A DNA stretch of 13,805 nt from Solirubrobacteraceae bacterium (GCA_030043235.1 JASHYF010000043.1:1-13805); one strand, 5' to 3'; numbered from the stretch's first letter, positions 4,695-12,658 are shown. Notes: generated by a model from the sequence alone, not told the origin. Numbers and translations: made by a program.

Positions 4695-7240
4695 TACTTC
4701 TTGGGCTTCTTGTACTTGAACTTCGCGTCCTTGGCGGCCTTGCCGCGTGCGGCGCTCGTGCCGTTGGGGGTCGTGACGGTCACATACACGGTCCCCGACC
4801 CAGCCGGGGATTCGACCGTGATGGAGGTTTCGCTGCTGGAGTTGATGATCGCTTCGTTCGGCCCGAACTTCACGGCCGTCACGCCGGTGAAGCCGGTGCC
4901 GGTGATCGTGACCAACGTGCCTCCAGTCGCCGGGCCGCTTGTCACCGAGAGGGCTGTGACTTTCGGCGGAGGACCCGCCGGAACATAGATGAACTGCTCC
5001 GCGTTGCTGGTGCCTCCAGCGGTCGTCACGGTGACGGACACCGTGCCCGTGCCCGCCGGAGCGGTCACCATGCATTCCCTTTCGCTGCAGATCGCCAGGA
5101 CCCCAGTCCCGCCGAACTTGACTTCTGTGGCCGTCGCCAGGTTCGTGCCCGTGATCGTCACTGCGGTCCCACCGCCTTGCGGTCCAGCGTCCGGTTTGAC
5201 GCCCGTGACCGTCGGAGGGTAAGGGGGCGTGGCCAACGTTTGTTCTGTGCCTTTGCTGGTGCCGCCCGTGTTGGTCGCCGCGACGCGGTAGTGGTATTCG
5301 GTGTTCGCGGCGAGGCCCGAGATGCCGGCTGAGACGGCGACGGGGCTGCTGCCGGAGCCGGGCAGCGAGGCGCACGGCACGCTCGAGCCGTAGCTGGAGC
5401 TGGTGCCGTATTCGAACTTGCATTCGCTGACGTTCGCGCCGTTGGGGTTGACCGTCGCGTTCAGCGTCGCGGTGGTCTGGGTGATGGCGCTCGCTGCTTC
5501 GGTGACGGCCGTCGGCTGGTTGTCGGATGGTGTCTTGAATGTGTCGTCTGAGCCGGAGTTGGTGCCGGTGGGATTCGTGGCCGAGATGCGGTAGTGGTAT
5601 TCGGTGTTCGCGGCGAGGCCCGTCACGGACGCTGACACGGCGACGGGAGCTTCGCCCGACCCGGGCAGCGAGGCGCACGGCACGCTCGAGCCGTAGCTCG
5701 CGCTGGTGCCGTATTCGAACTTGCATTCGCTGACGCTCGCACCGTTGGGGTCGACCGTCGCGTTGAGTGTCGCCGAGGTCGCGGTGAGCGAGGACGTCGC
5801 TTCGGTCAGGACCGTCGGGGACTTCGCCCTGGCCGGTTCGAGGGCGCGGGTTCCGTAGGGGGTGCCCACGCCGGTGGGGCCGTTGTAGCCGGGGCCCGCG
5901 AGGCAGATGGCCTTTCCGGAGCAGCTGGCTGCCTCTTCGGCCGCCGTGCAGTCGGAGAGGCCGGTTTCTTCGTCGAAGCCCTTGGTGCACTTGCCGTTGG
6001 ATCCGGTTTGGATGTTGTGCAGCGAGCCGGGGAGCTTCGTCTCGTTTTCGTAGAGCGTCTTGGCGGGGTATTCGACGCCGTTGGCGCCACCGTCGAGCGC
6101 GAACACCGAGGCGATCAGCGGGGTGGCAAGACTTGTGCCGCCGACGGGCAGCCAGCCCAGCACCTCGCGTTCATAGGGGACGGTGTCGTAGACGGCCACG
6201 CCGGTGTAGGGGTCGGCGTCGGCGGACACGTCCGATACGGCACGTGCCGAGCCGCAGCCGACTGCGGACCAGTTCGGCAGTTCGCGCTGCCAGATCGCGG
6301 CTTCGAAGTGTTCGCTGCAGCCACCGCCGGTGGCGCCGTAGCCGTTCCAGACGGTCTCGCTCTTCCAGCGGTTGGACGGGCTGTTCAGTTCCAGGTGCGT
6401 GCCGCCCACGGCGACGACGTGCGGCGAGGCCGCCGGATAGTCGACGAAGGGTTTTCCTTTGGCGTACCAGTCGAGGTAGCCATCGTCGCCGGCGGCCGCG
6501 GTGATGACGGTGCCGGGATGCACGAACGCGGCGCTTTCGGCTTTCGGTTCTTCGCCGCCCCACGAGTTGGAGATCTCCGTCGCTCCAGCCGCCGCGGCGG
6601 CGTCCTCGGCCGCTTCGAGGTTGGCGTAGGAGGCCGTCTTAGCCTCCACGAGCAGGATGTGGCAGTTCTGGCAGACGGCGTGGGCGACCTCGATATCGAG
6701 CGACATCTCGAGCGACCAGCCGCCTTCTTCTTTGGGAAGCGGGCTGCTCTTGCCTTCCTGGTTGACCTTCGTGAAACAGCCGTTAGCGGCGGTGCACGCC
6801 GGCAGGCCGAATTCTTCGTCATAAATCTGCAGATCGCTTTCGGCGTCCGGGTCGTTGTAAGCGTCCACGAGAGCGATCGTCTGCACGGAGGATGTCGTCG
6901 TCGGCAACGAATACGCGCTGTGCAGATCCGCGGGACGCAGCCCGTCGGCGCCTTCCGAGGCTTTGCCCGCCCTGATGGGAGCGCTCAGCGTCATCCCCAA
7001 CGGATGCGTGCGAGCACGCGCCGCAGCCGTCCGCGGCACCAGCTCCAACGCAAGACAACGCGCACCCCCCGCCAGAGGCGCCGCACACACCGCACGCACC
7101 GAATAATCCGACTCCGGCAACGGCGAGACCAGGCCCGCGACCGCCGCCTGGGCCCAGAGCATGGCGAGAGCAAGGGCGATAGCGATCGCTCCCCCCGTGA
7201 TCGCTACCCCTGAACATATGTGGCGTGTCCTCGCCATCAT
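4694..7240 (-). CDS. Secreted S53 (sedolisin-type) serine-carboxyl peptidase with Fn3-like and IPT/TIG repeats
   Basis: An 848-residue exported endopeptidase. Residues ~8-36 form a signal peptide (hydrophobic stretch ending AQAAVAG). A short ~65-residue pro-region with two cysteines (VCAAPLAGGARCLALEL) follows instead of the ~180-residue sedolisin propeptide. The catalytic domain (~100-465) begins LRPADLHSAYSLP. Glu178 and Asp182 lie in SLEMSLDIE, the oxyanion Asp252 in AAAGDDG and the nucleophile Ser370 in VGGTSLATP. The terminal calcium-site loop reads GYNGPTGVGTP, with Asn where sedolisins usually have Asp. Then come two Fn3-like repeats (475-570, 576-671) and two IPT/TIG domains (676-753, 759-845), probably surface- or substrate-binding, ending in a lysine-rich tail (KFKYKKPKK). 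ATG 7240 is used and lacks a clear Shine-Dalgarno. The start is 22 nt after the mtaB stop, so transcription may be shared. The stop overlaps the DUF998 relic. Confidence 0.92.
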   Translation of the reverse strand: MMARTRHICSGVAITGGAIAIALALAMLWAQAAVAGLVSPLPESDYSVRAVCAAPLAGGARCLALELVPRTAAARARTHPLGMTLSAPIRAGKASEGADGLRPADLHSAYSLPTTTSSVQTIALVDAYNDPDAESDLQIYDEEFGLPACTAANGCFTKVNQEGKSSPLPKEEGGWSLEMSLDIEVAHAVCQNCHILLVEAKTASYANLEAAEDAAAAAGATEISNSWGGEEPKAESAAFVHPGTVITAAAGDDGYLDWYAKGKPFVDYPAASPHVVAVGGTHLELNSPSNRWKSETVWNGYGATGGGCSEHFEAAIWQRELPNWSAVGCGSARAVSDVSADADPYTGVAVYDTVPYEREVLGWLPVGGTSLATPLIASVFALDGGANGVEYPAKTLYENETKLPGSLHNIQTGSNGKCTKGFDEETGLSDCTAAEEAASCSGKAICLAGPGYNGPTGVGTPYGTRALEPARAKSPTVLTEATSSLTATSATLNATVDPNGASVSECKFEYGTSASYGSSVPCASLPGSGEAPVAVSASVTGLAANTEYHYRISATNPTGTNSGSDDTFKTPSDNQPTAVTEAASAITQTTATLNATVNPNGANVSECKFEYGTSSSYGSSVPCASLPGSGSSPVAVSAGISGLAANTEYHYRVAATNTGGTSKGTEQTLATPPYPPTVTGVKPDAGPQGGGTAVTITGTNLATATEVKFGGTGVLAICSERECMVTAPAGTGTVSVTVTTAGGTSNAEQFIYVPAGPPPKVTALSVTSGPATGGTLVTITGTGFTGVTAVKFGPNEAIINSSSETSITVESPAGSGTVYVTVTTPNGTSAARGKAAKDAKFKYKKPKK
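5228..5515 (-). repeat. Fn3-like repeat, copy 2, inside the S53 gene
   Basis: Codes residues ~576-671 (PTAVTEAASAITQTTATLNA to TSKGTEQTLAT). It is the partner of the repeat at 5531-5818, offset by 303 nt (101 codons). Blocks of about 34-38 nt are identical between copies, for example around 5285-5319. Two cysteines (SECKFEYGT, SSVPCASLPGSG) are conserved in both copies and probably form a disulphide. Confidence 0.85.
5531..5818 (-). repeat. Fn3-like repeat, copy 1, inside the S53 gene
   Basis: Codes residues ~475-570 (PTVLTEATSSLTATSATLNA to NSGSDDTFKT). It is a direct repeat of 5228-5515 with long stretches of exact DNA identity, pointing to a recent duplication or to ongoing gene conversion rather than ancient domain tandemness. 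Confidence 0.85.
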
Positions 7241-7262
7241 GGTCTGAACCGTGCTGATTGTC

Positions 7263-8642
7263 TCAGTTCGCCGGATCCTCGGTGCGGAACCCGTTGATCA
7301 CCGGGTCGGTCTGGCGATCGGCGGCCCAATGGTGGCCCACAGGCGCGCCCGCGCAAGGCGTCACGCGCAGACCATCGGCGTGGAGCTCGTCGACCGTAGC
7401 ATCCAGCAGATCGCCGATCGCCGCCGCACCAGCTGGCAAGTAGCAACGGGTGTAGTCGGCGCTGTAGCCCGAGCACTGGGTCTCGGCCACCTTGTCGACG
7501 AGCACGCGCTCGGTCTGCGCGAGCTTGGCCGCGCGATGGTGGCGCGAGCGGACCTCGGCGAGACCGCGCACGGCCTGCGAACGGCGCTTCTTCTCCTCGG
7601 GAGGGACGCGGTCGCCGAGCGCCTCCGCGGCCGTGCCGGGCCGCGAGGAGTAGGGGAAGGTGTGGACGCGGCTGATGCCGGTGATCTCAATCACCTCAAG
7701 CGTGTTCTGGAAGGCAGAGCGGTCCTCGTTGGGGAAGCCCACGATCACGTCGGTGGTCACGTTGACGCGAGGTATCCTCGCGCGCAGCGCGCGGACCGTG
7801 TCTAGATACTCGGCCGCTGTGTAGTGGCGGCCCATCGCTGCGAGCACTGCATCGTTGCCGGACTGCAGGGGTACGTGCAGGTGGGGGCAGATCTTGGGCT
7901 CCTCGCACAACGCATCGATGAGCGAGTCCGTAACGTGAATCACCTCGACCGAGGACAGTCGCACACGCTCGACACCGGGCACTTGTGCAGCCTCAAGGAG
8001 CAGCTCGCCGAGGTTGAGCCCACGCACGGGATCTCGGTAGTCGCCCACGCTGATGCCCGTCATCACCACCTCCCGCTGACCTTGCGCGACACGGTGCTCG
8101 ACCTCCTTCAACACCGCCGCGGCAGGGCGCGAGCGAGCACTACCGCGCACAGTCGGGATGATGCAGTACGCGCACTGGCAATCGCAGCCATCCTGCACCT
8201 TGACAAAGCCACGCGCACGGCTCCCTGACCACGCGCCAAGCGCACGACGCGCCCTTTCACGCACCAGCACGTCGTGCTCGACATCGACACAAGCGCCAGT
8301 CGCGCCCCGCGGCTGGCGCAGCTTGCTCGCCATCGCCAATGCGACCTCCTCCGCGGTGCCCGTGAACACCTTCACGGCCAGGTCGATCTCAGCGAACCGC
8401 CTAGGGCGCAGATTGACCGCGCAGCCCCCAACGAATACCCTCTGCGCTGTCTTCAACGAGCGGCGCACCGACTGGCGCGACTTCGCCTCCGCCTCGCCCG
8501 TGATGCAGCAGGTGTTGATCACGTGGAGCTCGGCGTCCGCCTCGGACACCTCCTCATGCCCAGCCTCGAGCAACTGCCGACGGGCAAGCATGACGTCCGC
8601 TTGGGAGACCTTGCAGCCGAGGAACTTCACGGCGAAGCGCAT
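7263..8642 (-). CDS. mtaB: MtaB-type tRNA methylthiotransferase (radical SAM)
   Basis: A 459-residue enzyme expected to add a methylthio group to N6-threonylcarbamoyl-adenosine 37 of tRNAs reading ANN codons, giving ms2t6A. The N-terminal UPF0004 domain carries the auxiliary cluster cysteines Cys10 (FLGCKVSQ), Cys45 or Cys46 (INTCCITGE) and Cys74 (VGGCAVN). The radical-SAM motif CxxxCxxC is Cys153, Cys157 and Cys160 in VQDGCDCQCAYCIIPTVRG. RSRP, LSSVE, HVPLQSGNDAVLAAMGR (~256-272) and TTDVIVGFPNED (~296-307) are also typical, and a TRAM-like region closes the protein. Family usage has Asn where this has Ser in CKVSQ. ATG 8642 is chosen because the family N-terminus starts there; no strong Shine-Dalgarno is seen, and the longer open frame upstream looks non-coding. 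It lies 22 nt before the S53 peptidase and 354 nt from the cyclase. MiaB is the alternative, but the motif wording favours MtaB. Confidence 0.92.
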   Translation of the reverse strand: MRFAVKFLGCKVSQADVMLARRQLLEAGHEEVSEADAELHVINTCCITGEAEAKSRQSVRRSLKTAQRVFVGGCAVNLRPRRFAEIDLAVKVFTGTAEEVALAMASKLRQPRGATGACVDVEHDVLVRERARRALGAWSGSRARGFVKVQDGCDCQCAYCIIPTVRGSARSRPAAAVLKEVEHRVAQGQREVVMTGISVGDYRDPVRGLNLGELLLEAAQVPGVERVRLSSVEVIHVTDSLIDALCEEPKICPHLHVPLQSGNDAVLAAMGRHYTAAEYLDTVRALRARIPRVNVTTDVIVGFPNEDRSAFQNTLEVIEITGISRVHTFPYSSRPGTAAEALGDRVPPEEKKRRSQAVRGLAEVRSRHHRAAKLAQTERVLVDKVAETQCSGYSADYTRCYLPAGAAAIGDLLDATVDELHADGLRVTPCAGAPVGHHWAADRQTDPVINGFRTEDPAN

Positions 8643-8996
8643 CGCGTGCGGAGCGTAGCCGCTGGGAGCGCATGTCGGATCACTCCGGGCGCTTCGAAGG
8701 ACCGCCAGCATCCCGCCGAAGACTTCCGCTATATCGTGAAGGGAGCAGTCTGGATCGGAGGACTCCCAGCCCACCGGGGTGCGGCTGTAGCTCGGCGTGG
8801 AGGAAGCAGTCCGCGCCTGCTTGCAGGCCGCTGGCGAACGGCGCCCGCGAACCGGCGCCGCGTCACCGCGGTGTCGCTCTGTCTCAGGAGCGGGCATCCA
8901 CTGAGTCCCGCGCCGATCGTGAGGTGTGGCCTGGCTCCTTCTTGGACTGCGCTTCCCTCACTTGCGGTGAGCGACGTCACGCGGGCAGCAGTGGCT
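8643..8996. other. Intergenic stretch without a recognisable gene
   Basis: Between the cyclase stop and the mtaB start. Open frames occur on both strands (e.g. 83 codons at 8729-8980, minus) but their translations are Arg/Ala/Pro-rich and match no family I know. A weak hairpin (CTCAC-TTGCG-GTGAG at 8957-8971) lies ~25 nt past the cyclase stop with no T-run. The mtaB promoter must be here or upstream, but no clear -10/-35 pair is visible. Confidence 0.6.
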
Positions 8997-11900
8997 TCAG
9001 CTCACCGGCACCAGCTTCTCCCAGGCGCGCTCGATAAACGGCAGCTCGGAGCGAAGGCCGGTCGCCTCGGCCGCCGTGCCCGCCTTCTCGAGCGCCTCCT
9101 GAGCAGCTGCGACCTTGCCGGGCTCCTCGCTGGCCAGGAGCGCCTCGGCCAGCACCCGGTAGCAGATGGCGAGCAGGGCCTCGTTGCCCCGCTCGCGCGC
9201 GAGCGCCACCGACTCCTGCGCCGCCTCCAGCGCCCTCTCGCGATCGCCGGCGCTGAGCAGCGCCTCCGACAGCACCGCCGCCCGCAGCGCCTCCTGCTCG
9301 AGTCCGGTGCGGGCTTCGCGCCCGAGCTCTATCGAGCGCTCGATCGCCGTGATCGCCTCGCTGGGTTCGCCACACAGGAGACGGGCATACCCGAGGTTGT
9401 AAAGAGCCAAGATCCGCGAGAAGGCATCGCCGATACGCTCGGCAAGCTGAAACGCCTGGGTTGCATGGCCGAGCGCCAGCTCGGTCTGCCCGGTGCTGCG
9501 TACCAGCGTGACGTAGTTCATATGGGTCCAGGTTTCGGTCTCGTGGTCACCGTGCTCTGCGGCTGCCTCCAAAGCACGCTCGAACATCCGCGCGGCCTCC
9601 TCGGGGTAACCCATGTTGGTGAGGAGCACGCCTCTGAACATCAACAGCCATGCGTAGGGACACGCCAGGATGATCCCGCCCCCGAGCGCCGGGTCCTCGG
9701 CTCCGAGCGCGATCCCCTCGTCGACAATCGCAAGCGACTCGGCCAAGCGCCCCCGAACATAGCGGGCGTAGACAGTGGCTCCCATCGTCCCCAAGCGCAG
9801 GCCGGGATCGCCGATCTCGATGCCTAGGCGATTGACCTCCTCGCCGAGCTCGCCGTACTCCTCGACGTGCCCAGCCAGACCGCGCACGGTGGCGTATGCC
9901 GCGGTGATCAACAGCAGGTTCATACAGTCGCCGCTGCGCTCGGCCAGCTCCCTGCCCGCCTCGTAGTGCGCGGTTGCCTCCTGCTCTGAGATCCCCAGCC
10001 GCCAGCCGTAGTTCAGCCGCGCGAGACGAGCGTGGAGCGCAAGCGCGCTCGACTCGGCCGAGTCGGGCAGCACTTCGACGAGCTCTGAGACCTTGCGCCA
10101 GTGACGGAGTGCCTCGGCGATGTCGTTGAGTCCCACCCAGGCGGCAGCGCGCGCGCTCCATCGCGCGGCCGCCAGACGGTCGCCGGCCGCCTCCCAGTGC
10201 TGGGCGAGCAGCGCTGCGCGCTCGTCGAGCTTGTCCGGATAGAGCTCCTCCAATGCTTCGGCGACGCGGCGATGCACCGCCGCGCGGCGCTCGCCGAGCT
10301 GGGAGTTGTAGGCGACCTCCTGGGTCAGCGGGTGCTTGAACGCGTAGATCGCCTCGGGGTAGAGCTCCTGCTCATACAGGAACTCCGCCGCGATCAGCGC
10401 CCGCAGCGCGGGCTCCAGCTCACCCTCGCCGAGCGCGGCCGCTCGCGCCAGAACCGGCTCGGAGAACTCGCTGCCGATCACCGCCGCGCTCTGAAGCAGG
10501 CTCTTCTCGCGCTCTGACAGGCGGTCGATGCGGGCGGCGAGGACCGTGTTGACAGTCGGCGGGACCGCCGTCTCCTCGACCGGGCGCACGAGCCGGTAGG
10601 CGCCCCGCTTGCCCTCCAGGTTCCCGGATTCCGCCAGCGCGCGCACGACCTCCTCGATGAAGAACGGGTTGCCCGCGGTGCGCTCTTGGATCAGGTCCGG
10701 AAGGCCGTTCAGCGAGGGGTGCTCGCCGAGCAGGTCGGCGAGCAGCGCCTTGATCGCCTCGGGCCCCAGCGGCGCGAGGGAGATCTGGCGGTAGTAGGAC
10801 TTGCGCATCCACTCGGCGCTGTACTCGGGGCGGAAGTTCAAGATCGCCAGCGCGCGCGAGCCCTGGATCGCCTCGACCGCCTGGGTCACGAAGATCTCGG
10901 TGCCCGCGTCGAACCAGTGCGCATCCTCCATGAGGTTGATCCCGGGGTTGCGCTGGCTGCTGGTATAGAACAGACGCTTGACCATCTCGAGCAGCGCCCG
11001 CTGGCGCGCGTCGGGGTCCATGTGGGGAGCGGGGCGGTGCGGGTCGGGCACGGCGAGGAAGTCGAACACCAACGGCAGGCTCTCGGCGAAGGCGTCGTCG
11101 AGCAGCAGCAGCCGACCGGCGATCTTCTCGCGCGCCTGCTGGTCGGAGTCGGACTCCGTGATCCCGAAGTAGCTGCGCATCATCTGCAGCACCGGCAGGA
11201 ACGGGATCTCCCTGCCGTGCGCCTGACCCTGAGCCTCATAGATGGGGATGCCCCGCCTGCGGGCTCGCTCGACGAACTCGTGGCAGAGGCGGCTCTTGCC
11301 GACCCCGGCTTCGCCGACCACGCCGACCACCGCGCCGCTGCCGCCGTGGGCCTGCTCGAGCGCGGCCTCGAGCGTCGCGAGCTCGTCGCGGCGCCCCACG
11401 AACCTCGTGAAGCCGCGCGCGCGGGAGATGTCAAGGCGCGAGCGCGCGCCGCCCGCCCCCGCGAGCACATGCACGCGAACGGGCTCGCTGACGCCTTTGA
11501 CGTCGAACTCGCCGAGGTCCTCGAGCTCGAGATAGCCCGCCACGAGCTTGGCGGTCTCGTCGGTCACGTACGCCTTGCCGGGCTCGGCCAGGGACTCCAT
11601 CCGCTGCGCCAGCCCGACGGTGTGCCCGACGGCCGTGTATTCGACCCGCAGGTCCTCGCCGATCTGCCCGACGACGACCTCGCCCGAGTTGATCCCCATG
11701 CGCACGGAGAAGCTCAAGCCCTCGGCGCGGCGCACCTCTGTCGCGTAGGCGGCGAGTTCGCGCTGCAGCGTGAGCGCCGCCCAGCAGGCGCGCTGGGCGT
11801 GGTCCTCGTGCGCGATCGGGGCGCCGAAGAGGGCCATGATGCCGTCGCCTGTGAACTTGTCCACGGTGCCCTCGTAGCGGTGAACCCCGTCGCAGAGGAT

Positions 11901-12302
11901 CGTGAAGAAGCGGTCCATGATGTTGCGCCAGCGCTCCGGGTCGGTCCGCTCGGCGAGGTCCATCGATCCGGTCACATCGGCGAACAGGACAGTGACCTGC
12001 TTGCGCTCACCGTCCACATCGACCCTGGCCTCACGGATCTTCTCGGCCAGGTGCTCAGGCGTGTCGGCGCGCGGGTCGCGGTGAGTTGCGGGTTCCGTTC
12101 CCGCTGGCGTCCCCTCCTTCTTGACCACCGCGGAGTCCGGACCGCTCAGCGCCTTGCCGCAGGTGTTGCAGAAGTTCTTGCCCGTCGGGTTTTGGGCGCC
12201 ACACTCAGCACAATCGACCACCGCGGCAAGCGACCCGCCGCAGCCCCCACAGAAAAGAGAGCCGTCCGGGTTCTCATCACCACACGACTGGCAGACCACC
12301 AC
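8997..12302 (-). CDS. Zinc-ribbon / class III nucleotide cyclase / AAA-ATPase / TPR signalling protein
   Basis: A protein of ~1101 residues. Two zinc ribbons come first (Cys4-Cys7-Cys18-Cys21 and Cys31-Cys34-Cys45-Cys48), then a class III cyclase domain (~101-279). In it, FADVTGSMDL carries metal-ligand Asp109, Lys149 and Asp153 lie in DKFTGDGIMALFG, and Arg234 in AVGHTVGLAQRME. An AAA_16/STAND-type ATPase follows with Walker A GEAGVGKS (~330-337) and Walker B-like LMEDAHWFD (~457-465). A long helical TPR-like region fills ~700-1101. At the canonical G-D-x-V-N positions it reads G-H-T-V-G, so the substrate-specifying Asp and transition-state Asn are replaced (His227, Gly230); cyclase activity is uncertain. 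No membrane segment is seen, so it is cytoplasmic. GTG 12302 is chosen because zinc-ribbon homology starts at residue 4; GTG 12299 and TTG 12308 are alternatives and none has a good Shine-Dalgarno. It stands alone. Confidence 0.93.
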   Translation of the reverse strand: MVVCQSCGDENPDGSLFCGGCGGSLAAVVDCAECGAQNPTGKNFCNTCGKALSGPDSAVVKKEGTPAGTEPATHRDPRADTPEHLAEKIREARVDVDGERKQVTVLFADVTGSMDLAERTDPERWRNIMDRFFTILCDGVHRYEGTVDKFTGDGIMALFGAPIAHEDHAQRACWAALTLQRELAAYATEVRRAEGLSFSVRMGINSGEVVVGQIGEDLRVEYTAVGHTVGLAQRMESLAEPGKAYVTDETAKLVAGYLELEDLGEFDVKGVSEPVRVHVLAGAGGARSRLDISRARGFTRFVGRRDELATLEAALEQAHGGSGAVVGVVGEAGVGKSRLCHEFVERARRRGIPIYEAQGQAHGREIPFLPVLQMMRSYFGITESDSDQQAREKIAGRLLLLDDAFAESLPLVFDFLAVPDPHRPAPHMDPDARQRALLEMVKRLFYTSSQRNPGINLMEDAHWFDAGTEIFVTQAVEAIQGSRALAILNFRPEYSAEWMRKSYYRQISLAPLGPEAIKALLADLLGEHPSLNGLPDLIQERTAGNPFFIEEVVRALAESGNLEGKRGAYRLVRPVEETAVPPTVNTVLAARIDRLSEREKSLLQSAAVIGSEFSEPVLARAAALGEGELEPALRALIAAEFLYEQELYPEAIYAFKHPLTQEVAYNSQLGERRAAVHRRVAEALEELYPDKLDERAALLAQHWEAAGDRLAAARWSARAAAWVGLNDIAEALRHWRKVSELVEVLPDSAESSALALHARLARLNYGWRLGISEQEATAHYEAGRELAERSGDCMNLLLITAAYATVRGLAGHVEEYGELGEEVNRLGIEIGDPGLRLGTMGATVYARYVRGRLAESLAIVDEGIALGAEDPALGGGIILACPYAWLLMFRGVLLTNMGYPEEAARMFERALEAAAEHGDHETETWTHMNYVTLVRSTGQTELALGHATQAFQLAERIGDAFSRILALYNLGYARLLCGEPSEAITAIERSIELGREARTGLEQEALRAAVLSEALLSAGDRERALEAAQESVALARERGNEALLAICYRVLAEALLASEEPGKVAAAQEALEKAGTAAEATGLRSELPFIERAWEKLVPVS

Positions 12303-12319
12303 GCGCAAGAAGCTTACGC

Positions 12320-12379
12320 TTAAGAGTGACGGCGCGCCATGAGCGCACTGCCGCCCCCAGGGCGATGCGAGCGCCTCAC
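12320..12379 (-). other. Possible 19-codon leader ORF before the cyclase gene
   Basis: GGAGGAGG lies just before GTG 12379 (also in frame with an ATG at 12391). The frame reads MRRSHRPGGGSALMARRHS and stops at 12320, 17 nt before the cyclase GTG. It is the only strong Shine-Dalgarno near that gene but in the wrong frame for it. It could be a translational-coupling leader or a chance match. Confidence 0.2.
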
Positions 12380-12510
12380 CGCCTCCTCCATAGAGACGAG
12401 GAGCAGTAGGGCTGGAACTTGCCCATGCCCTCTCTGCCAAGAGCTCATTTGCCGGGTTCGTCGGGCGTTCGACTGTAGAGCAACCGGTCGCGATTTGCAG
12501 GCAGTTCTCA

Positions 12511-12552
12511 TGGGCGCGGCGGGTTTCGAACCTGCGACCTCTCGCGTGTGAA
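12511..12552 (-). other. 3' half of a tRNA-Val(CAC) gene: probable attachment-site scar
   Basis: Read on the minus strand, these 42 nt are anticodon loop TTCACAC (anticodon CAC), 3' anticodon stem GCGAG, variable loop AGGTC, T arm GCAGG-TTCGAAA-CCCGC (one A-C mismatch), 3' acceptor strand CGCGCCC and discriminator A. No D arm, no 5' anticodon stem (CTCGC) and no 5' acceptor strand (GGGCGCG) precede it, so it is not a tRNA gene. A copy starting exactly at the anticodon loop is the typical direct repeat left by tyrosine integrases that target tRNA genes. By polarity the element should lie at higher coordinates (>12552) and the old chromosome at lower ones. Integrase and intact tRNA are outside the window. 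Confidence 0.65.
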
Positions 12553-12570
12553 TAGATATCTCACACCGAG
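12541..12570. repeat. Imperfect inverted repeat across the tRNA-scar edge
   Basis: CTCGCGTGTGA (12541-12551) pairs with TCACACCGAG (12561-12570), ten pairs with one bulged C, around a 9-nt loop containing the palindrome GATATC. The left arm is the tRNA anticodon stem/loop; the right arm is on the predicted element side. It may be a pair of integrase core-binding sites. Confidence 0.45.
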
Positions 12571-12658
12571 CGAATTGCGCCGGATTCCCTGGAAATGCAA
12601 CCAGTTTGGGGGCTCGGGACGACCTTCGCAGACCCTGATTTTGGCTCATTTCCGCTGG

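Noticed and set aside
6008..7213. 401-codon plus ORF antisense to the S53 gene
   Set aside because: Shadow frame; the opposite strand carries the complete sedolisin catalytic residues.
8672..9037. 121-codon plus ORF in and beyond the mtaB-cyclase gap
   Set aside because: No recognisable domain, low-complexity composition, and it runs antisense into the cyclase C-terminus.
10686..12323. 545-codon plus ORF antisense to the cyclase gene
   Set aside because: Shadow frame: His/Arg/Ala/Gly-rich translation with no motifs, opposite a well-supported multidomain gene.
12339..12551. 70-codon plus ORF ending GAAGFEPATSRV
   Set aside because: The tail is the well-known spurious translation of the reverse strand of a tRNA T arm. 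It helped identify the tRNA fragment but is not a gene.
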